A stretch of 64,000 bases of DNA, taken from positions 1 through 64,000 of the forward strand of contig NZ_MUNS01000028.1 of the NCBI RefSeq assembly GCF_002002705.1. The letters run 5' to 3'. Source of the DNA: Polaromonas sp. C04 (GTDB lineage: Bacteria; Pseudomonadota; Gammaproteobacteria; Burkholderiales; Burkholderiaceae_C). Below are positions 1 through 6,826 of the stretch, one piece after another (positions within the stretch are counted from its first letter, which is position 1; each line of letters opens with the position of its first letter). The notes beneath the pieces were generated by a model that was given only the letters and a program-made list of their open reading frames with translations, was not told where the DNA came from and made no database searches. The position numbers were made by a program, and so were the translations under genes.

Positions 1-294
1 CAGGCCTCCCCCATAGCCGCCCCCGCCGCTGCGCGGTGGGCGTGGCTCCATCGGCCGCGCTTCGTTGACCACGCAGTTGCGCCCGCCCAGCGGCTGGCCG
101 TTCATGCCGGCGATCGCGGCCTGTGCCTCGGCATCGCTGCCCATTTCCACAAAGCCGAAGCCCTTGGAGCGGCCGGTGTCGCGGTCCATCATGACCTTGG
201 CGCTGGTGACGGCGCCAAATCGGCCGAAAGTCTGTTGCAGATCGCTGTCGCTCACCGAATAAGGCAGGTTACCGACGTACAGTTTATTGCCCAT
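1..294 (-). CDS. Glycine-rich RRM RNA-binding protein (3' end outside window)
   Basis: The product begins MGNKLYVGNLPYSVSDSDLQ and has both RNA-recognition motif signatures: RNP2 (KLYVGNLP, residues 4-11) and RNP1 (GRSKGFGFVEM, about residues 42-52). The window ends where the Gly-rich tail begins, so the C-terminus is missing. It is a close paralogue of the complete gene at 560-967. Small RRM proteins of this type bind single-stranded RNA and are often cold-induced in bacteria (family knowledge). The start codon follows an AGGAG ribosome site that lies in a hairpin (298-337). Confidence 0.93.
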   Translation of the reverse strand, partial: MGNKLYVGNLPYSVSDSDLQQTFGRFGAVTSAKVMMDRDTGRSKGFGFVEMGSDAEAQAAIAGMNGQPLGGRNCVVNEARPMEPRPPRSGGGGYGGGL

Positions 295-297
295 AAA

Positions 298-337
298 GGG
301 ACTCCTCAAAAACACATTGATAAAGCGATGGAGTCCC
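298..337 (-). promoter_or_regulatory. Hairpin covering the ribosome-binding site of the RRM gene (copy 1)
   Basis: On the minus strand GGGACTCC (330-337) can pair with GGAGTCCC (298-305) around a 24-nt AT-rich loop. The second arm contains the AGGAG Shine-Dalgarno sequence, four bases before the ATG. The same arrangement recurs upstream of the paralogue (971-1005), with the arm and the following ATCGCTTT conserved. The likely role, by inference, is temperature- or protein-dependent control of translation. Confidence 0.6.
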
Positions 338-421
338 GAACACGCAGCCAACGACCTTCAAAGATGCGAACCCGACTGATCACCGCAAACCTGTGTGGTT
401 ATTCCGATTCCACACGCGCGC

Positions 422-452
422 ATTATGAGCGCGATATGGCGAAAGCCGTCAA
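422..452 (-). promoter_or_regulatory. Candidate sigma-70 promoter for RRM gene copy 1
   Basis: On the minus strand TTGACG (452-447) and CATAAT (427-422) are separated by 19 bases, slightly longer than the ideal 17. The resulting leader would be about 120 nt, long enough to hold the conserved element shared with the second RRM gene. Confidence 0.4.
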
Positions 453-491
453 GGGTTTGTTGAGTGCGCAAAGGCCCGTGGCGTGGGCCAT

Positions 492-518
492 AAAAAAGGG
501 CCGCAAGGGCCCTTTTTT
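492..518 (-). terminator. Bidirectional Rho-independent terminator
   Basis: An 11-bp stem, AAAAAAGGGCC (492-502) with GGCCCTTTTTT (508-518), encloses a 5-nt loop, with A and T runs on either side. It lies 40 bases past the stop of the RRM gene at 560-967 and separates the two tandem paralogues into independent transcripts. Confidence 0.85.
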
Positions 519-559
519 GTGTCTCTGGCGGGCCAAAAGCCCGCTGGATACTGGATAGC

Positions 560-967
560 TTAGTAGCTGCTGCGGCCACCGCCGTAACCACCACCGCCGC
601 CGCCGCTACGGCCACCGCCGCCGCCGCCGCCGCCGTAGCCACCACCGCTGCCGCCACCACCGTAGCCGCCACCACCACTGCCACCGAAGCCGCCGCCACC
701 GCTACGCGGGGGACGTGGCTCCATCGGACGGGCTTCGTTGACCACGAGGTCACGGCCGCCGAAAGACTGGCCATTCATGCCCTTGATGGCAGCTTGCGCT
801 TCTGCGTCGCTGCCCATTTCGACGAAGCCGAAACCCTTGGAGCGGCCAGTGTCGCGCTCCATCATGACTTTGGCGCTGGACACGGAACCGAACTGGCTGA
901 ACGCCTGTTGCATGTCTTCGTCGCGGAAGGAATAGGGCAGGTTGCCCACGTAAAGTTTGTTGCCCAT
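560..967 (-). CDS. Glycine-rich RRM RNA-binding protein
   Basis: This is a complete 135-residue protein. Residues 1-80 form one RNA-recognition motif, with RNP2 KLYVGNLP (4-11) and RNP1 GRSKGFGFVEM (42-52). Residues 90-135 are almost entirely Gly with Ser, Arg and Tyr (GGGGYGGG-type repeats). The layout matches bacterial glycine-rich RNA-binding proteins, which bind single-stranded RNA and are commonly induced in the cold (family knowledge). It is a tandem duplicate of the gene at 1-294, with its own promoter, a conserved leader and a ribosome-site hairpin. Confidence 0.95.
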   Translation of the reverse strand: MGNKLYVGNLPYSFRDEDMQQAFSQFGSVSSAKVMMERDTGRSKGFGFVEMGSDAEAQAAIKGMNGQSFGGRDLVVNEARPMEPRPPRSGGGGFGGSGGGGYGGGGSGGGYGGGGGGGGRSGGGGGGYGGGRSSY

Positions 968-970
968 AAA

Positions 971-1005
971 GGACTCCTGAAAAAAACTAAAAAGCGATGG
1001 AGTCC
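971..1005 (-). promoter_or_regulatory. Hairpin covering the ribosome-binding site of the RRM gene (copy 2)
   Basis: GGACTCC (999-1005, minus strand) can pair with GGAGTCC (971-977) around a 21-nt loop rich in T on the RNA strand. AGGAG of the ribosome site is inside the pairing arm, directly before the start codon. It mirrors the element at 298-337: stem sequence and position are kept while much of the loop differs, which supports a selected structure. Confidence 0.6.
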
Positions 1006-1100
1006 GATAAACGCAATCAACAAACCAATAACGACTTCAAAGACGCGAAACTGACCAATCACCGCAAACCTGTGCCCCTGATGAACAGAAACACCCAAGC

Positions 1101-1129
1101 ATTATGCGGTATTTCGGGGCGGCGCACAA
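1101..1129 (-). promoter_or_regulatory. Candidate sigma-70 promoter for RRM gene copy 2
   Basis: TTGTGC (1129-1124) and CATAAT (1106-1101) on the minus strand are 17 bases apart, near the vegetative consensus. Transcription from here gives a leader of roughly 125 nt whose sequence resembles the leader of copy 1. Confidence 0.45.
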
Positions 1130-1171
1130 AAAACTTTGTTGCGTAGTAAAGGGCCGGTTGTTTTCATCCGC

Positions 1172-1363
1172 TCACTCTTCAGAATAATTGCGCCACTGGC
1201 GCAGGGCGTTGCGCAGGGTCAGCACCTGCCGCTCGAAGATAGGGCACGCGGTGCAGGCAGCCAGATGCAATCTCAAGGCAATACGCTCCATAACCGGCAG
1301 GACTCGGTCTTCCCGTGCTATTAAAAGCGCAGCAACTTGCTTGCAGGTACGTCGCAGGATCAT
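1172..1363 (-). CDS. Zinc-finger anti-sigma factor (zf-HC2 type)
   Basis: A 63-residue protein with the zinc-binding signature His33-x3-Cys37-x2-Cys40 (HLAACTAC), as in ZAS-type anti-sigma factors and the zf-HC2 family. Its ATG overlaps the sigma-factor stop as ATGA (1360-1363), so translation is probably coupled. There is no membrane segment, which suggests a soluble inhibitor that holds the neighbouring ECF sigma factor (inference from family and context). A half copy of repeat B (1317-1340) lies inside the coding sequence. Confidence 0.8.
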   Translation of the reverse strand: MILRRTCKQVAALLIAREDRVLPVMERIALRLHLAACTACPIFERQVLTLRNALRQWRNYSEE

Positions 1364-1938
1364 GATGAAAGGGTCGTCGGGGCGTAGCCAAACCAGTTGA
1401 GTTCAAGGCACTCGCGCAGGCGCAGGCGGGCCCGGTGCAATTGCACATAGAGGTTGGTCGGGGTCAGCTTCAATTCCTTACAAATCTCTTCGCACGGCAA
1501 TTCCAGCCATTCGCGCATCAGGAACACCCGGCCCATGGCGGCGGGCAGTTTCTCGGTGCATGCCTCCAGCACTTCAAAGAACTGGCGCGAGTTCAGGTCC
1601 TGTTCGGGGTTGCCCCAGTCGGCCGGCAGAGACGCAAAGTGATCCCCGTTTTTGAACACCAGCGCGTCCAGCTCCTCGCTGCCGTCGGCTGTGTCGTCTT
1701 CGCCGCCATAACTGACCTCGCGCGCGCGCTGGCGCAGCGTGTCCACTACCTTGTGTTTGAGGATGCCCACCAGCCAGGTTTTGAGCTGCGACTTGTTGTC
1801 AAAGGACTGCGGCCTCGACAGTGCGGCCAGCAGCGTCTCCGACACGGCGTCTTCGGCCCAGGCCTCGTTGCGCAGCTGCAGGCGTGCAAACCGCAGCAGG
1901 TAGCTGCGGTGTTCGGCGAGCTGGTTTTCGATGGACAT
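1360..1938 (-). CDS. ECF-family RNA polymerase sigma factor
   Basis: A 192-residue protein when started at MSIENQLAEH; an upstream in-frame ATG at 1965 would add nine residues. Region 2 is seen as EAWAEDAVSETLLAAL and the promoter-melting stretch LKTWLVGILKHKVVDTLRQ. Region 4 is a helix-turn-helix (LPCEEICKELKLTPTNLYVQ) followed by LHRARLRLRECLE. There is no sigma region 1 or 3, so it is an ECF sigma factor. It is followed by its likely zinc-finger anti-sigma. A promoter resembling ECF targets faces the other way at 2023-2050. Confidence 0.9.
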   Translation of the reverse strand: MSIENQLAEHRSYLLRFARLQLRNEAWAEDAVSETLLAALSRPQSFDNKSQLKTWLVGILKHKVVDTLRQRAREVSYGGEDDTADGSEELDALVFKNGDHFASLPADWGNPEQDLNSRQFFEVLEACTEKLPAAMGRVFLMREWLELPCEEICKELKLTPTNLYVQLHRARLRLRECLELNWFGYAPTTLSS

Positions 1939-2022
1939 GGGCGGCAATGAGCGAAAAAACATCATCGCACACGCCCGTGGCCGCGCAGCGCCCGGCCCGT
2001 GGCGCGGGCCAGTGCGCCATAG

Positions 2023-2050
2023 GGAACCAATCGTGTTTGTGTTACATCTA
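2023..2050 (+). promoter_or_regulatory. Candidate ECF-type promoter
   Basis: GGAACC (2023-2028) and CATCTA (2045-2050) are 16 bases apart. This resembles the GGAAC...CGTCTA form of many ECF promoters. It points away from the sigma-factor gene towards the leader ORF and hydrolase at 2067-2926. The match is by eye only. Confidence 0.35.
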
Positions 2051-2066
2051 TAAACAGAGGATCACC

Positions 2067-2114
2067 ATGACGATTCCCCAGCAACCCTACGCCCAGTGCA
2101 GGAGCGGGTCATGA
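2067..2114 (+). CDS. Possible 15-residue leader peptide
   Basis: ATG at 2067 is preceded by AGAGGA (2056-2061) and encodes MTIPQQPYAQCRSGS. Its stop overlaps the start of the next gene as ATGA (2111-2114), and the AGGAG ribosome site of that gene lies inside it. It could couple translation of the hydrolase gene. Protein-level evidence is lacking. Confidence 0.35.
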   Translation: MTIPQQPYAQCRSGS

Positions 2115-2926
2115 ACAGCGTGGCCCGCTGGATCGGCCGGCGGATCGGCCACTACCTGACGCGCAGGAGCAAGGGCAGCGGCGTCGGCGCCGCGTGGCCC
2201 ATCGATCCCGACAAGCTGGCGGCTTGCCTGCGCCCCGGCGACGTGCTGCTGGTGGAGGGCAACACGCGCATCAGCACGGCCATCAAGTACCTGACGCAGT
2301 CGACCTGGTCGCACGCCGCGCTGTTTGTCGGCGCGCAGGCGGACTCGCACGGACCGGACGGCCTGCCGCTGTGCCTGATCGAGGCCGATATGGAACTCGG
2401 CGTGCATGCCGTCGGCCTGGCGCATTTTCGCGGCCTGCATTGCCGGATCTGTCGTCCCGTGGGCATGACGCCCGGGGAGGTGCGGAGCGTGTGTGACTTC
2501 GCCCTGCAGCGGGTGGGCGAGCAGTACGACCTCAAGAATGTGGTGGATCTGGCGCGCTACCTGCTCCCGACGCCGCCGGTCCCGACCCGCTGGCGTCGGC
2601 GCATGCTGGCGCTGGGCAGCGGCGACCCCACACGGGCCATCTGCTCGACCCTGATTGCCCAGTGTTTCGAGTCGGTGCGCTACCCGATCCTGCCGCTGAT
2701 CAAGATCGTGCACCTGCAGGACCCGGACCATGCCGATCATGTGCGCGAGATTGTGCATGTGCGGCACCACAGCCTGTACGTGCCGCGCGACTTCGACGTG
2801 TCGCCCTACTTTCAGATCATCAAGCCCACGCTGGCGGCCGGCTTCGACTACCACGCCCTGTCGTGGGAAGCGCTGGCGCCAGGCCCGGACGCGCCGCCCG
2901 CCCTACCAGCTGACCTCACGGTCTGA
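2111..2926 (+). CDS. YiiX-like permuted papain-fold hydrolase
   Basis: A 271-residue protein. The start is set by AGGAG six bases upstream of ATG 2111. Motifs fit the YaeF/YiiX (C92) branch of permuted NlpC/P60-like enzymes: an early RPGDVLLVEGNTRISTAIKY segment, the histidine in WSHAALFVG, and the nucleophile cysteine in AICSTLIAQCF towards the C-terminus. Such enzymes are thought to cleave amide or lipid-linked bonds; the substrate is unknown. No clear signal peptide is visible. The 3' end overlaps amtB, on the other strand, by 24 bases. Confidence 0.75.
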   Translation: MNSVARWIGRRIGHYLTRRSKGSGVGAAWPIDPDKLAACLRPGDVLLVEGNTRISTAIKYLTQSTWSHAALFVGAQADSHGPDGLPLCLIEADMELGVHAVGLAHFRGLHCRICRPVGMTPGEVRSVCDFALQRVGEQYDLKNVVDLARYLLPTPPVPTRWRRRMLALGSGDPTRAICSTLIAQCFESVRYPILPLIKIVHLQDPDHADHVREIVHVRHHSLYVPRDFDVSPYFQIIKPTLAAGFDYHALSWEALAPGPDAPPALPADLTV

Positions 2927-4105
2927 AGTGGCACCAATGCGGTGGATCGACAGGTCGGCCCCTTCAAACTCTTCTTCCTGACTCAGGCGCAGACCCATCG
3001 CGGCCTTGATCACGCTATAGACCAGCAGACCACCCAGCAGGGCCCAGGCGACACCCATGGTGGTACCGATCAGTTGCGCCACCAGACTCACGCCGCCGCG
3101 CCCGCCGAGCGCCTTGCTGCCGAAAATGCCGGCGGCCAGCCCACCCCAGCTGCCGCACAGTCCATGCAGCGGCCAGACGCCCAGCACATCGTCGATCTTC
3201 CATTTGTTCTGGGTCAGCGTGAACAGGGTCACGAAGATCGTGCCGGCAATGGCACCGACCACCAGCGCGCCCAGCGGATGCATCAGGTCCGAGCCGGCGC
3301 AGACCGCCACCAGCCCGGCGAGCGGGCCATTGTGGACGAAGCCGGGGTCGTTCTTGCCCACGACCAGCGCCGCCAGCGTGCCGCCGACCATGGCCATCAG
3401 CGAGTTCACGGCGACCAGTCCGGAGATTTTGTCGATCGTCTGCGCGCTCATGACGTTGAAGCCAAACCAGCCGACCGTCAGGATCCAGGCGCCCAGCGCC
3501 AGAAATGGAATATTTGACGGCGGATGGGCACTGATCGCACCATCTTTGCGATAACGATTACTACGCGCGCCCAGCAGGATCACCGCCGGCAACGCGAGCC
3601 AGCCGCCCACCGCATGGACCACGACGGAGCCGGCAAAGTCATGAAACGGCTGGCCGGTGACGGACTGGATCCAGGCCTGCACGCCAAAATTCTGGTGCCA
3701 GGCGATGCCTTCAAAAAATGGGTAGATAAAACCGACGATAACGGCCGTTGCGAGCAATTGAGGGTAAAAACGCGCACGCTCGGCAATGCCGCCCGAGATG
3801 ATGGCCGGAATCGCGGCCGCGAACGTAAGCAGGAAGAAAAACCGTACCAGCTCAAAGCCGTCCTTTGCCGCCAGTTCCTCCGCACCCACAAAAAAGTGCG
3901 TGCCATAAGCCACGCCGTAGCCCACCAGAAAATAGGCGACGGTGGAGACCGAAAAGTCCGCCAAAATCTTCACCAGGGCGTTGACCTGGTTCTTTTTGCG
4001 AACGGTCCCCAGCTCCAGGAACGCAAAGCCGGCATGCATGGCCAGCACCATGATGCCGCCCAGCAGAATGAACAAGACGTCCGAGCCCTGTTTTAGTGCT
4101 TCCAT
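2903..4105 (-). CDS. amtB: Ammonium transporter AmtB
   Basis: A 400-residue membrane protein with about eleven hydrophobic segments and the Amt/Rh hallmarks. The twin pore histidines are in SVVVHAVGGW and WPLHGLCGSWGG, the GFAFLELGTVRKKNQ segment is near the N-terminus, and DPGFVHNGPLAGLV is also present. It conducts ammonia/ammonium across the inner membrane. A glnK (PII) gene, often the partner, is not adjacent. A sigma-54-type promoter (4178-4193) indicates nitrogen control. It is convergent with, and overlaps by 24 bases, the hydrolase gene. Confidence 0.95.
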   Translation of the reverse strand: MEALKQGSDVLFILLGGIMVLAMHAGFAFLELGTVRKKNQVNALVKILADFSVSTVAYFLVGYGVAYGTHFFVGAEELAAKDGFELVRFFFLLTFAAAIPAIISGGIAERARFYPQLLATAVIVGFIYPFFEGIAWHQNFGVQAWIQSVTGQPFHDFAGSVVVHAVGGWLALPAVILLGARSNRYRKDGAISAHPPSNIPFLALGAWILTVGWFGFNVMSAQTIDKISGLVAVNSLMAMVGGTLAALVVGKNDPGFVHNGPLAGLVAVCAGSDLMHPLGALVVGAIAGTIFVTLFTLTQNKWKIDDVLGVWPLHGLCGSWGGLAAGIFGSKALGGRGGVSLVAQLIGTTMGVAWALLGGLLVYSVIKAAMGLRLSQEEEFEGADLSIHRIGATSDREVSW

Positions 4106-4177
4106 AAACCCTCTTTCGAATGAAATGCCATAAATTGGTGCGTTCTTGATGAAACATCAGTGAATGCACCAAAACTA

Positions 4178-4193
4178 AGCAAAAATCGGGCCA
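4178..4193 (-). promoter_or_regulatory. Sigma-54 (RpoN) promoter of amtB
   Basis: The minus strand reads TGGCCCGATTTTTGCT, which matches the -24/-12 consensus TGGCACG-N4-TTGCW with one mismatch. It sits about 73 bases before the amtB start. Half-sites resembling NtrC operators (TTGGTGC at 4135-4141 and GCACCAA at 4166-4172) form an inverted repeat, but they lie in the leader rather than upstream, so NtrC binding there is uncertain. Confidence 0.65.
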
Positions 4194-4266
4194 TCTGCGC
4201 CATAACCGTGCGGCCCGGCGCTGCCGCGACGGCAGGGTTGAAGGTGCCAGTCGTTAACATCGGCCA

Positions 4267-4821
4267 ATGGAAGCCTTTTTTGTCTCCGCAGGGATCGTCG
4301 CGCTGGCTGAAATGGGGGACAAGACGCAGCTGCTGACGCTGGTCCTGGCGCTGCGCTTTCGCAGGCCCTGGCCCATCGTGCTGGGCATCTTCGCGGCTAC
4401 CCTCATCAACCACACGCTGGCCGGCGCCGTGGGCGCCTGGGTTACCACCCAACTCGGCCCGCAGGCACTGCGCTGGGCGCTGGGCCTGTCCTTCATCGCC
4501 ATGGCGGTATGGATGCTGATTCCCGACAAACTGGACGACGACGAGGTCGATAAAACGCCACGGTTTGGCGTCTTCGGCACGACCGTGGTCACGTTTTTTC
4601 TGGCCGAGATGGGCGACAAGACCCAGATTGCCACGGTCATGCTGGCCGCCCGGTACAACCCGTACTGGGTAGTGGCAGGCACCACTGCCGGCATGCTGCT
4701 GGCCGACGCGCCCGTGGTCTGGCTCGGTGAGCGCATGACGCGGCTGGTGCCGATCCGTGTCGTGCACAGGGTGTCGGCGGCCGTCTTTGCCGCGTTGGGG
4801 TTGTTTGCCCTGCTGGGCTAG
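4267..4821 (+). CDS. TMEM165/GDT1-family (UPF0016) cation transporter
   Basis: A 184-residue, six-segment membrane protein made of two homologous halves. Each half carries the family motif EMGDKT (residues 15-20 and 114-119). The short acidic linker DDDEVDK lies between the halves. GDT1/TMEM165 and the bacterial MneA-type members move Mn2+ or Ca2+ in exchange for protons (family knowledge). It diverges from amtB and ends about 165 bases before metX. Confidence 0.88.
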   Translation: MEAFFVSAGIVALAEMGDKTQLLTLVLALRFRRPWPIVLGIFAATLINHTLAGAVGAWVTTQLGPQALRWALGLSFIAMAVWMLIPDKLDDDEVDKTPRFGVFGTTVVTFFLAEMGDKTQIATVMLAARYNPYWVVAGTTAGMLLADAPVVWLGERMTRLVPIRVVHRVSAAVFAALGLFALLG

Positions 4822-4885
4822 GCGGTCAAAGCGGGATTGATATACTTTGAAATATTCTTCACCCACGCGCCGATTTGTTCCAGAT

Positions 4886-4950
4886 TGCGGGCGCCGGAAT
4901 CAGCGAGTTCCGAAATTCTGCTAAAGACGGCTTGCGCCTCCGATCAGATG
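4886..4950 (+). promoter_or_regulatory. Structured leader upstream of metX, riboswitch candidate
   Basis: This leader can fold: GGCGC (4890-4894) with GCGCC (4934-4938) closes a domain that contains the small hairpin CGGAA (4895-4899)/TTCCG (4908-4912). The unpaired-looking stretch TGCTAAAGACGG (4919-4930) follows. It is directly succeeded by a Rho-independent terminator abutting the metX start. In other proteobacteria metX/metA leaders are S-adenosylmethionine sensors; GCTAAA recalls the SAM-II core, but I could not fit the full SAM-II fold, so the class is open. Confidence 0.4.
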
Positions 4951-4985
4951 ACCCGGCCCGCTGTTTCAGCCGCGCCGGGTTTTTT
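4951..4985 (+). terminator. Rho-independent terminator (attenuator) directly before metX
   Basis: ACCCGGC (4951-4957) pairs with GCCGGGT (4974-4980), with an inner GCTG/CAGC stem (4960-4963, 4967-4970). Six T residues (4980-4985) run straight into the metX ATG. Its position makes read-through control of metX likely. The alternative, a late terminator for the gene ending at 4821, is less natural because it would stop just at the next start codon. Confidence 0.7.
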
Positions 4986-6197
4986 ATGTTGATTGCCACT
5001 TCCCTGACGATGCATTTTGACGATGCGCTGCTGCTGCAAAGCGGCGCATCGATTCGCGACTACGACCTGAGCTACGAGACCTACGGCAGCCTCAACGCGG
5101 ACAGGTCCAACGCGGTGCTGATCTGTCATGCGCTGAATGCCTCGCACCACGTCGCGGGCACTTATGCCGGGCAGGACAGGAGCGAGGGCTGGTGGGACAA
5201 CATGATCGGCCCGGGCAAGCCGGTGGATACAGACAAATTCTTCGTCATCGGCATCAACAACCTCGGCTCGTGCTTCGGCTCCACCGGCCCGATGCAGCCC
5301 GACCCGGATGCACCGGCGGGCTCCGGCAAGGTCTATGGCGCCGACTTTCCGGTAGTCACCGTCGAAGACTGGGTCGATGCCCAGGCCCGGCTGCTCGATG
5401 GGCTGGGCATCGAAGTGCTGGCCGCGGTCATGGGCGGCAGCCTGGGCGGCATGCAGGCGCTCTCGTGGACGCTGCAGTACCCGCAGCGTGTGCGCCACGC
5501 CGTGGTGGTGGCCAGCGCGCCCAACCTCACCGCCGAGAACATTGCCTTCAACGAAGTGGCGCGCCGCGCCATCGTGACCGACCCGGACTTCCACGGCGGG
5601 GACTTTTACCAATATGGCGTGATTCCCAAGCGCGGCCTGCGCATCGCCCGCATGATCGGCCACATCACCTACCTGAGCGATGACGTGATGAACGAGAAAT
5701 TCGGTCGCAGTCTCAGGGCACCCACGCTCCCCGAGGGAGCTGGTCCGGCTGGGGGCGGCCCGGCGCCGGACCTGCGCGAGTACTTGTACAGCACCCAGGA
5801 CGTCGAGTTCCAGATCGAGAGCTACCTGCGCTACCAGGGCGACAAGTTCGCCGAGTACTTCGACGCCAACACCTACCTGCTGATCACGCGCGCGCTCGAC
5901 TACTTCGACCCCGCGCGCCGCCATGGCGGCGACCTGAGCCAGGCGCTGGCCGGCGCGCGCGCCGGGTTCCTGCTGGTGAGCTTCACGACCGACTGGCGCT
6001 TTTCGCCCAAACGCAGCCGCGAGATCGTCAAGGCGCTGCTCGACAACAACCGCGACGTGAGCTATGCGGAGATCGACGCGCCCCATGGGCACGATGCCTT
6101 TTTGCTCGATGATCCCCGCTACATGGGCGTTGTGCGCTCTTATTTTGATAGTAAAGTGGCCAGTCCGACGCATCGCGCCGGGGAGCAACCGTCATGA
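4986..6197 (+). CDS. metX: Homoserine O-acyltransferase MetX
   Basis: A 403-residue alpha/beta-hydrolase-fold enzyme that acylates homoserine with acetyl- or succinyl-CoA at the first step of methionine synthesis. Visible motifs are [23 protein letters not shown], the nucleophile Ser152 in [10 protein letters not shown], the Asp in FTTDWRFSP and the His in APHGHDAFL. The start [11 protein letters not shown] fits family N-termini; it has no Shine-Dalgarno because a terminator abuts it. About 18 residues after FGRSLRA (near 246-262) are extra and correspond to a truncated repeat-A copy. It overlaps metW by 4 bases. Acyl preference cannot be read from the sequence. Confidence 0.95.
   Translation: MLIATSLTMHFDDALLLQSGASIRDYDLSYETYGSLNADRSNAVLICHALNASHHVAGTYAGQDRSEGWWDNMIGPGKPVDTDKFFVIGINNLGSCFGSTGPMQPDPDAPAGSGKVYGADFPVVTVEDWVDAQARLLDGLGIEVLAAVMGGSLGGMQALSWTLQYPQRVRHAVVVASAPNLTAENIAFNEVARRAIVTDPDFHGGDFYQYGVIPKRGLRIARMIGHITYLSDDVMNEKFGRSLRAPTLPEGAGPAGGGPAPDLREYLYSTQDVEFQIESYLRYQGDKFAEYFDANTYLLITRALDYFDPARRHGGDLSQALAGARAGFLLVSFTTDWRFSPKRSREIVKALLDNNRDVSYAEIDAPHGHDAFLLDDPRYMGVVRSYFDSKVASPTHRAGEQPS
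5721..5765 (+). repeat. Repeat A copy, shortened, inside metX
   Basis: CCCACGCT is joined directly to CCCCGAGGGAGCTGG and ends in GGGGGCGGCCCGGCG, so the middle section present in full copies (for example 21931-22003) is missing. The reading frame stays open and encodes [16 protein letters not shown], which has no counterpart expected in MetX. Confidence 0.65.
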
Positions 6198-6778
6198 GTG
6201 ACGCAGCCACCACGGCGTCGATCGCCCGTCTCGTGCCCGAAAAGGCGCGCGTGCTGGACCTCGGGTGCGGTGACGGCGCCCTGCTGGACCTGCTGCAGCG
6301 CGAACGCGGCTGCAGCGGCTACGGCATCGAGATAGCCGACGCCAACGTGCAGGCCTGCGTCAGGCGTGGCGTGAACGTGATCCAGCTCAACCTGGACGAG
6401 GGCCTGGCCATGTTCGACGACGCCTCGTTCGACGTGGTGCTGCAGATCGACACGCTGCAGCACCTGCGCAACGCCGAGATCATGCTGCGCGAGACGGCGC
6501 GCGTGGGCCGCATCGGCATCGTCGCTTTCCCCAATTTTGCGCACTGGCCGAACCGCCTGAGCGTGTTGCAGGGCCGCATGCCCGTGACGCGCCGCCTGCC
6601 CTACCAGTGGTACGACACGCCGAACATCCGCGTCGGCACGTACCGCGACTTCGAGGTGCTGGCGCAGAAAAACCATCTGCAAGTCCTCGACGCCTTCGGC
6701 TTGCAGGACGGCCGCGAGGTGCGCTTTCTGCCCAATGCGCGCGCCGGCACGGCCGTGTTCAAGTTCCAGCGCGGCTAG
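6194..6778 (+). CDS. metW: MetW methyltransferase-like protein
   Basis: A 194-residue class I SAM-binding fold with motif [13 protein letters not shown] (residues 20-31), acidic [10 protein letters not shown], and the MetW-typical segments [20 protein letters not shown] and [12 protein letters not shown]. It is translationally coupled to metX through an ATGA overlap. In many proteobacteria metX and metW form an operon and MetW supports MetX function (family knowledge). Its own methyl acceptor, if any, is not evident from the sequence. Confidence 0.95.
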   Translation: MSDAATTASIARLVPEKARVLDLGCGDGALLDLLQRERGCSGYGIEIADANVQACVRRGVNVIQLNLDEGLAMFDDASFDVVLQIDTLQHLRNAEIMLRETARVGRIGIVAFPNFAHWPNRLSVLQGRMPVTRRLPYQWYDTPNIRVGTYRDFEVLAQKNHLQVLDAFGLQDGREVRFLPNARAGTAVFKFQRG

Positions 6779-6826
6779 TTGGCGTCAGGCCGCCCCGGGG
6801 AGGCGGCGCCTCCTGGGACATGCGGC

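Noticed and set aside
560-700. Tandem-repeat/CRISPR-like pattern of GCCACC and CCGCCG units
   Set aside because: These are codon repeats of the glycine-rich tail, without constant spacers.
4886-4950. SAM-II riboswitch call for the metX leader
   Set aside because: GCTAAA and the metX context fit, but I could not place the SAM-II pseudoknot and P1 stem. It is left as an unassigned leader.
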